Of a stretch of DNA of 64,000 bases, positions 58,115-64,000 are shown piece by piece (positions within the stretch are counted from its first letter, which is position 1; each line of letters starts with the position of its first letter). Source of the DNA: Methanosphaera sp. BMS. Its GTDB lineage: Archaea; Methanobacteriota; Methanobacteria; Methanobacteriales; Methanobacteriaceae. The stretch is from positions 2,315,501 to 2,379,500 of the forward strand of contig NZ_CP014213.1 in NCBI RefSeq assembly GCF_003268005.1. Direction: 5' to 3'. The notes under the pieces were generated by a model. It did not search any database. It had not been told where the DNA came from and saw only the letters and a program-made list of their open reading frames with translations. A program made the translations under genes and the position numbers.

Positions 58115-58513
58115 ATGGCAACAAAAGTAGTTGAGATTAAAACTTTAAAACAAGGAAAATACTTAGTATTAGGTGGAGAAGCTTCAAAAATTACCAGTAT
58201 TTCAACATCATCTCCTGGTAAACACGGTGCAGCTAAAGCACGTATTGAAGCAGTAGGAATTTTTGATAACCAAAAAAGAAGTCTTGTAAAACCTGTAAAC
58301 GCTAAAGTGGACATACCTATCATTGACAAAAGAGTAGGTCAAGTATTAGCTATAATGGGTACTGAAGTACAATTAATGGACTTAGAAACTTATGAGACAA
58401 TCGAATTACCTATACCTGATGACTTAAAAGATGCAATCAGTGAAGGTGTAGAAGTAGAATACATCGAAGCTATGGGTAATATGAAAATAATGAGAACAAA
58501 AGGTGGAAATTAA
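58115..58513 (+). CDS. Translation initiation factor 5A
   Basis: 132 residues. The hypusine loop [19 protein letters not shown] has Lys36 as the modified residue. Helps translation of Pro-rich stretches. Followed by T-runs without a clear hairpin. Confidence 0.96.
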   Translation: MATKVVEIKTLKQGKYLVLGGEASKITSISTSSPGKHGAAKARIEAVGIFDNQKRSLVKPVNAKVDIPIIDKRVGQVLAIMGTEVQLMDLETYETIELPIPDDLKDAISEGVEVEYIEAMGNMKIMRTKGGN

Positions 58514-59430
58514 ACACTATCCTTTTTTCCAATATCTTTTTTTTTATCAAATTTTTTTTTTCCAATAATTTAAATTACATTTAATTATTCATTGTTATTG
58601 TTGAATATATTATTAACAATTATTAATTACTATTTTGTCGATAATTTTATAAAAATAATGATAATTAATTTACAAAAAGTAATATAATGGAGATTATTTT
58701 TATTATATACCCTTAATCATTAGCATTTTGTTTAAGGATTTATTGTATTATTATAAAAAGTAAATTTATATATTAGTAATAATATAAATTATATTAGTTA
58801 ATTAGCTATACAAGAATGAATATATTTAAAATTCATATAAAAGAAGAACTGATGAATCATAAATTCATGGTAAGTTATATAGTATAATTCAAAATTTTTT
58901 TCTTATAAAAGATTTTGAAAAAACTTCATTTTATATAATTATAATTTTAAATATTATACATTCTTTTTCAAAGGGAAATAATCTACACAATTAAAATCCT
59001 GAGCATGAAAATATAGCTAAGAAATAGAACAGTTAAACTAGTTCTATCATACTACATAACTTTTTTTAAATCATATTGTGCTGTTAAACAATCAGAGATA
59101 TTAAATGTCCATGTTTCGTACATAGTTATTATTTTAATAATTTTTCATATTTTTTATACTCAAATCAATTAATAGGTTATCATTTTTTTTCGATTCATGG
59201 GTATTGGTGTTATTTTACTATAAGTTAAATTAAAACCAATCTGCTTTTAGGAAATTAAAAAAATCATTTGGGAAAGTTTTATACATCATGGGATTATCTT
59301 GATTTGGCATTATGGTCAGTAATCTGATTAATCAGCATATTAACAATATCAAATCTTTTTCAATCTCTTATTATAAACTAATTTAAAAGTTATTTGATTT
59401 TCAAATTCAAAAAAAGGGAAGTTGAGGGGT
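58514..59430. other. Nearly 1 kb without genes
   Basis: Very AT-rich, no open frame with ribosome-binding site, no tRNA-like fold. T-runs right after the aIF5A stop probably end transcription. Nothing else supported. Confidence 0.45.
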
Positions 59431-59922
59431 TTAATCTCTTTTAGGACCCATATAAATAACCGGTAAATGTATTTCGGTTTGAATTTCTTCAACAGGGGTA
59501 TTTTCACTGGCCGGAAGATAAATTTCAGTTATAGGTCCTACAATGTCATAATCATTTTCAATCGCATAATTTACCATTTCACGTACCGATTCATTGAAGT
59601 TTTTATGGGAGCCCACGTGTCTTGCTGCTAAAACGGTATGTGCCGTTAATTCCTTAAGTCCCAATTTTCCTAATCTTGCGGCAGGCTTGCCATCCGCAAA
59701 GAAATCCTTGATAGGCATACCTACCTCAAAAATCTGGTCATTTTCCGCACGTTCTTCCAGGTCATTGTCATATGATCCATACGGGAAGCCAACAGCCTCC
59801 AATCCATTATCATGAATAAGCTGAGCTACCTCTTCAATAAACTCTGGTAATTTACTAAAACTATCAATATGAGGTACATAAGCCACTTTCTGATCTTCTA
59901 TCTTTTTTTCAACAATTTTCAT
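59431..59922 (-). CDS. GyrI-like small-molecule-binding domain protein
   Basis: 163 residues, single domain: VEKKIEDQKVAYVPHIDSFS, EEVAQLIHDNGLEAVGFPYG, TAHTVLAARHVGSHKNFNES, GPITEIYLPASE. This is the GyrI/AraC effector-binding (SOUL-like) fold that binds small hydrophobic cations or metabolites. No DNA-binding domain, so a stand-alone sensor or hydrolase. SD GGAGTG before the ATG. Confidence 0.8.
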   Translation of the reverse strand: MKIVEKKIEDQKVAYVPHIDSFSKLPEFIEEVAQLIHDNGLEAVGFPYGSYDNDLEERAENDQIFEVGMPIKDFFADGKPAARLGKLGLKELTAHTVLAARHVGSHKNFNESVREMVNYAIENDYDIVGPITEIYLPASENTPVEEIQTEIHLPVIYMGPKRD

Positions 59923-60232
59923 ATAAACACTCCATTATCTATCTGATTCTGTTATAATCATGTCTCTAATTTTAAAGATTATTTTTATATTTTTTCCTAT
60001 TATTACTTTTATTGTTAGAATCATATAATACTTTTATCAATGCCATTTACCTGACCCTATCATTTATGCCACCCCTCTTTTTTTTTAACGTTCTGTATGA
60101 TTTCAACACAACTGCGAGTATCATACATATAATAATATGGAGGCCAATAAAAAAATCTCACCTCCATAAAATCATTGCATTTACTTGAAAACTTTACTAT
60201 CGACATCTACAATCAAATCAAAGGAGAAAAAA
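59923..60232. other. Gene-free stretch with a GTATGAT inverted repeat
   Basis: GTATGAT (60095-60101) and ATCATAC (60120-60126), 7-bp arms 18 bases apart. The left arm reads GTATGATTTCA, the same motif as the array at 11.5-11.9 kb. No gene. Confidence 0.4.
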
Positions 60233-60672
60233 ATGATTAAGTCTAAATACAGGGTTATGTTTGTCATATTTGCAGTTGTGGTGTCATTTGCTATTCAATC
60301 AATAAGCGCCACATCTTTGGATTCAAATGACTATTCGATTGATGAAAATTGTCAGGATTCAAATGCAAATCATGACTTGGGTATGGACAATAACACGGAA
60401 AAATACAATAACCTAAACGATAATGCATTTTCAACAACAGGCAACCAAGCCGTCAATGTAAAAAAGGATACATATTTGATGTGGTGGCAACACATAACCT
60501 GTCATATTCTGATAACACACTGGAATTTGATAGCTACGGTTATGAAGTAGGTCTTCACAGCATATACGTGTAGTATACTGCCGATTTGATTCATGATTTA
60601 ATATTGAAAACGGGTCAGACCAACTGTTACTTGCATGTTACAAGTCAGTCCGTACTAAAAATAGTGGATTAG
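60233..60672 (+). pseudogene. Broken secreted protein / adhesin remnant
   Basis: Starts at ATG 60233 with AAGGAG. Signal peptide IKSKYRVMFVIFAVVVSFAI up to ISA, then a polar stretch. At the six-A run 60460-60465 the frame breaks: one more A restores KKGYIFDVVATHNLSYSDNT then LEFDSYGYEVGLHSIYV. This frame is cut by TAG at 60571-60573 and continues YTADLIHDLILKTGQTNCYL HVTSQSVLKIVD to TAG at 60670. At least two disabling changes, so a decayed gene. Confidence 0.7.
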
Positions 60673-60707
60673 AGATTGTCATCTCTAATCATTCTTTTTT
60701 TTGATTT
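60669..60707 (+). terminator. Hairpin and T-run after the broken gene
   Basis: TTAGAGAT (60669-60676), loop TGTC, ATCTCTAA (60681-60688), then T-rich sequence. Confidence 0.65.
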
Positions 60708-60729
60708 TATTTTATTGGCGGGTCATGGA

Positions 60730-63570
60730 CTATAGATTGTTTGCACTTCTTGGATAGCTGCTAATAAGTCCGCATCTAAACAGGCTATAACCATATGAAC
60801 CGGCAGACATGACTGCCTTTGCATCGGCTTCAAGTTCAGCCTGTGATAACCGGGATAAGTTATTGTCATATGTTTGAAGTACGCTAACTACCTTACAATA
60901 TTTGGCGCGACTGACAACATATTCCGTTGATGATTTAAGCCATTCACGTCCTGCATTGTATTCGTATTTGTATGTCATAGGAAGCATCACATCAAGATAC
61001 CTGCTTAACTCGAGATAGTCCTGTCCATAGTATGTCTTTGTACCTGCTTTTTCGGCAAATACACATGCAGACAATTGTAAATTGCTGTCATAATCCTTGA
61101 TTATGGCGTTAACTGATTTTACGAAGTTCGTGATGATGTTTGGATTTACAATACTTACCTTCGTTCCACTATATCTTACATAATCAAGACATACACCATT
61201 AACTCCATTCAGCTTAATGACATTTTTAATAAATGATCTAAGGGTATTCTGTCTGGCAGTGGACACATCGTCACCACTGAAACATATCACCCATGCATGA
61301 ACACGTATAGGTGTATTCTTACATAAAGCGGCCACATTTTTCAAGTTGGCCACATCATTTGTGGAAGCCCTTACCTGAACATAAACATCGGTGACACCAA
61401 CGTTTATCCAGGAATTCACCATGCTTTTTGTCACACCGTAACCAATCTGAACGAAGTATGAGGTTATCTTTGACTTTATCAGACTGCTTTTAAGGGTTAA
61501 CTGATTGTTTAGTTTGCAGTTGTATGTGTAAGCGGTCACGCTTACGCTGCCATCTTGGGTGTATTTGTCACTAAGACTGCATACACCGTTTGCAACGCTT
61601 TTTTCTATCGACTTGGATATGCCTCCGCCGTTAATTGTTACATTAAACGTTAATGCAGGTAACCTTGTGGCATCTATTGAAGTAAATGTCTTTCCGTCAT
61701 ATACCCGGTTAACACTTGCAGTAGCAGTAACTGTTTTGGTTGTCTCATCTGAGAGGGCATCAAGCTTAAAATAAACCCAATTGTTCACGCTAAAGCCATT
61801 GGCATTCTGTGAATTAACGGAGTTTTTTAGCCACCAGTTATAGTTTGCATTAACTGCTCCGTTATAGTTGCACACGTCAATCTTGTTGTTTTCACCAATA
61901 ACGCAATAGTTGACTGTAGTCTTTCCCTGGTTGTTATATATTGCCCCTTTTACGCTATTGTTGTTTTTTGTGACCGTTGACTTTGTGACTGTAAGTACGG
62001 ATTTCTGGTTGAATATGGCAGAACCCGTGTCTCCTATGTTTTTTGTAAAGTTACAGTTTGTAATGGTGTTTGATATTCCACTATCACATCTAAGATATAC
62101 TGACCTGTTTGTATTGTATGTTATAACTGAATCCTTAAGCATCAGCTGGTTCTTGTTTGTAACATATACTGCAGCTCCATGAACTTTGGCAGTATTTGAT
62201 ATGAACGTGGATGAATCTATGCTCGTTGTTTTCACTATGTTTGATGTACTGCTTATGGCAGCACCATTTGTGGCCCGGTTATTTTCAAATTTTGAATCGG
62301 ACATTTTTAATTCATAGCTACTGTATACTCCTCCCCCTTCATTCGTTGCACTATTTGAATCAAAGGTTGATGAAGTAATTGTTGTCGTGTTTTTGACTGC
62401 TATGGCTCCACCATCATCTGCACGATTGCCTTTGAATTTGGAATTGCTTATCGTCGTTGTTCCGCTTGAGTATATCGCCGCTCCATAGTTTGTAGCGGTA
62501 TTCTTTTCAAAGTAAGTGTTTTTGACTTGTAATGGTGATTTAATGTCGTATATTCCGGCTCCATGAACTGCTCTATTGTCAGAAAATAGACATGAGTCTA
62601 TGATTGAATTCTTTGCTGATTCTTCTATCAATATGCTTGAATTTATGTTGCTTGTAAAGTTACATGATAGTAGATTCATGTATGACGTTGAGTATATTGC
62701 TGCAAATTCCGTTGCCTTATTTGATGCAAATACGCATTTATTTGCCTCAAGTGAGTTAAGGTTATAAATACATGAAGCGTATTTGGCGGTGTTGATCATA
62801 AACAACGATTTGAACATGTATAATGTTCCCTTGTTGTATATTGCACCACCATTTCTTGCTTCATTGGAGTACATTCGTACGTGTTTCATGCTCAAATAAC
62901 CCTTGTTGTATATTGCACCACCGTTTTCATCAAAAGCATTTTTAAGGGTTATCGTTTTTATGCTGACTCGTGCTCTTGTTGCTATCGTGAATAGGTGCCT
63001 GTTTTGGGCATTTATTATGGTAGTTTTAGGGTTTTCTCCCATTATTGTAATGTTCTTGTCTATTAGAATTCCGTGTTCGTAGTATGTTCCGCTTAATACA
63101 TATATTGTATCATAGTTTTTTGCTATTTTAAGTGCATTTTTAATGCTTTTCAATGGGCTGTTTTTTGTTCCACTGTTGTTGTCACTGCCTTTTAAGCTAA
63201 CGTATATTACTTTATTGGCGGTTGCCGTTTTAAGGTTGCTTTCAGAATTAACTATCTTGACGGCAGTGTTGGTGTTGTCTGTATTTTGTATTGTTGCATT
63301 GTCTGTGTAGTGTGTGCTGTCTTCTTTTTGATTGTTCTGGTTGATATTATTCTTGTTTTCTATGTTATCGTTCGTGTTGATATTGATGTCATTATCTACT
63401 TTCATATTGTTAACAGTATTATCTGTTGTAATTGAATCTTCATTTGATATTATTGTACTTTCTTGTGTTAACGTAGCATTATCTGTTGCAGAAATACAAG
63501 TTAAACATATTAATATTGAAAGGACAAATAGTATCGGAAATATTTTCTTAAATAATTTTCTTTCTAAAAT
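60730..63570 (-). CDS. Adhesin-like protein with beta-helix and glycosidase-like C-terminal domain
   Basis: The ATG at 63405 (891 residues) starts inside the protein: upstream, in frame, lies KIFPILFVLSILICLTCISA, a signal peptide. That frame opens at 63573 and contains no ATG, GTG or TTG, but AAGGAAGGTG at 63586-63577 is six bases before an ATT at 63570, which I give as the likely start (about 946 residues). After the signal come Asn-rich sequence and a right-handed beta-helix (GGAIYNKGTLYMFKSLFMIN, GGAIAVKNTTTITSSTFDSN). The last 260 residues form a TIM-barrel-like domain: INVGVTDVYVQVRAST, NGVNGVCLDYVRYSG, DVMLPMTYKYEYN, resembling putative glycosyl hydrolases (DUF4015-like). Suggests wall or glycan binding or cleavage. 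Confidence 0.8.
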   Translation of the reverse strand: MLERKLFKKIFPILFVLSILICLTCISATDNATLTQESTIISNEDSITTDNTVNNMKVDNDININTNDNIENKNNINQNNQKEDSTHYTDNATIQNTDNTNTAVKIVNSESNLKTATANKVIYVSLKGSDNNSGTKNSPLKSIKNALKIAKNYDTIYVLSGTYYEHGILIDKNITIMGENPKTTIINAQNRHLFTIATRARVSIKTITLKNAFDENGGAIYNKGYLSMKHVRMYSNEARNGGAIYNKGTLYMFKSLFMINTAKYASCIYNLNSLEANKCVFASNKATEFAAIYSTSYMNLLSCNFTSNINSSILIEESAKNSIIDSCLFSDNRAVHGAGIYDIKSPLQVKNTYFEKNTATNYGAAIYSSGTTTISNSKFKGNRADDGGAIAVKNTTTITSSTFDSNSATNEGGGVYSSYELKMSDSKFENNRATNGAAISSTSNIVKTTSIDSSTFISNTAKVHGAAVYVTNKNQLMLKDSVITYNTNRSVYLRCDSGISNTITNCNFTKNIGDTGSAIFNQKSVLTVTKSTVTKNNNSVKGAIYNNQGKTTVNYCVIGENNKIDVCNYNGAVNANYNWWLKNSVNSQNANGFSVNNWVYFKLDALSDETTKTVTATASVNRVYDGKTFTSIDATRLPALTFNVTINGGGISKSIEKSVANGVCSLSDKYTQDGSVSVTAYTYNCKLNNQLTLKSSLIKSKITSYFVQIGYGVTKSMVNSWINVGVTDVYVQVRASTNDVANLKNVAALCKNTPIRVHAWVICFSGDDVSTARQNTLRSFIKNVIKLNGVNGVCLDYVRYSGTKVSIVNPNIITNFVKSVNAIIKDYDSNLQLSACVFAEKAGTKTYYGQDYLELSRYLDVMLPMTYKYEYNAGREWLKSSTEYVVSRAKYCKVVSVLQTYDNNLSRLSQAELEADAKAVMSAGSYGYSLFRCGLISSYPRSANNL

Positions 63571-63746
63571 AAATTACACCTTCCTTATTAAATATTAAGT
63601 AGTAGTACTTAAATATTTAACGGATAATATCTTCAAAAAAATAGCTTTTTAATCCAAAACATATGTTATAATATAAAAATAAGGCAATTAAACTGTCAAT
63701 GTGATAAATAAAATATGTTTTAACAAAAAAAATTAGGAAAAGGGAT

Positions 63747-64000
63747 TTAATTTCTTATTATGATAAACATCATGTATACTATGAAAATTGCAAGTAATAT
63801 GATACCATCTTTTTTATTAAAGTCCTGCTTATCATATGCCAATACATAGGATATTCCAAGAAGCACTATCATAACAACCGTGTCAACTAGCATTACCTGG
63901 GTTGTTTGGATAGGACTTATCACATTGGTTAAACCAAGTATAAACAAAATATTAAATATGCTGCTTCCGATAGCATTTCCTAATGCAATATCCTGTTTTT
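63747..64000 (-). CDS. Na+/Ca2+ exchanger family protein, C-terminal end (cut by window edge)
   Basis: The minus frame runs to the window edge: ALGNAIGSSIFNILFILGLT (the CaCA family G-N-x2-GS-x2-FN motif), then NVISPIQTT and two more transmembrane helices, ending FIVYMMFIIIRN. Exchanges sodium or protons for calcium across the membrane. Only the C-terminal about 83 residues are seen; the first ATG in the frame (63947) is internal. Confidence 0.85.
   Translation of the reverse strand, partial: KQDIALGNAIGSSIFNILFILGLTNVISPIQTTQVMLVDTVVMIVLLGISYVLAYDKQDFNKKDGIILLAIFIVYMMFIIIRN

Overview
The window comes from an AT-rich methanogenic archaeon. I infer the order Methanobacteriales, most likely Methanosphaera (a gut methanogen). 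The archaeal signs are split RNA polymerase genes (rpoH, B'', B', A', A''), aRF1, TFB, Gar1, aIF5A, archaeal DnaG, archaetidylserine synthase, GTP cyclohydrolase III, PurO and wyosine synthase. The methanogen signs are cofD/cofE for coenzyme F420 and a methanogenesis marker 9 protein. Large beta-helix adhesin-like proteins are typical of gut Methanobacteriales. The genus is an inference; the archaeal and methanogen assignments are secure.

Layout. 1-8 kb, minus strand: tetrapyrrole genes (hemA, precorrin-2 dehydrogenase), a methanogen marker protein, a Dus-like TIM barrel, gch3, cofD, cofE, purO, an ExbB/ExbD pair and rnhB. 8-11.4 kb: archaetidylserine synthase, a membrane-anchored DUF515-like protein and mptD on plus, converging on a ribbon-helix-helix/coiled-coil gene. 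Upstream of that gene is about 1.2 kb without genes that carries an array of GTATG(A/T)TTT motifs. 12.5-16.5 kb: korDABC-sucC, the reductive 2-oxoglutarate branch of the incomplete TCA cycle. 16.5-18.3 kb: a type II restriction-modification pair with a 14-bp tandem repeat upstream. 18.7-22.7 kb: a DUF1002 secreted protein, taw1, tpiA and pgk.

22.8-39.6 kb: six tRNA genes, then the information-processing cluster rpoH - (HdeD-like gene) - rpoB2 - rpoB1 - rpoA1 - rpoA2 - rpl30e - nusA - rps12 - rps7 - EF-2 - EF-1alpha - rps10 - tRNA-Ser. 40-46.7 kb: aRF1, UMP kinase, a small zinc-ribbon membrane protein, a very unusual TFB, Gar1, an RraA-like protein and a DUF211 protein. 47-64 kb: a 1841-residue adhesin-like protein, dnaG-xerA, a decayed CPBP protease gene, bioY, aIF5A, a GyrI-like protein, a decayed secreted-protein gene, a second adhesin-like protein with a glycosidase-like C-terminal domain, and the end of a cation exchanger.

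Most interesting: (1) TFB carries about 290 extra N-terminal residues made of an acidic stretch and five AT-hook-like GRP motifs, and its frame continues upstream over the end of gar1 without a standard start codon. (2) A ribbon-helix-helix/coiled-coil protein sits beside an array of matching direct and inverted sites, resembling a centromere or operator array. (3) The second adhesin has an in-frame signal peptide and strong ribosome-binding site but no ATG/GTG/TTG, pointing to an ATT start or a lost start. Two decayed genes each carry a one-base slip in a six-base homopolymer.
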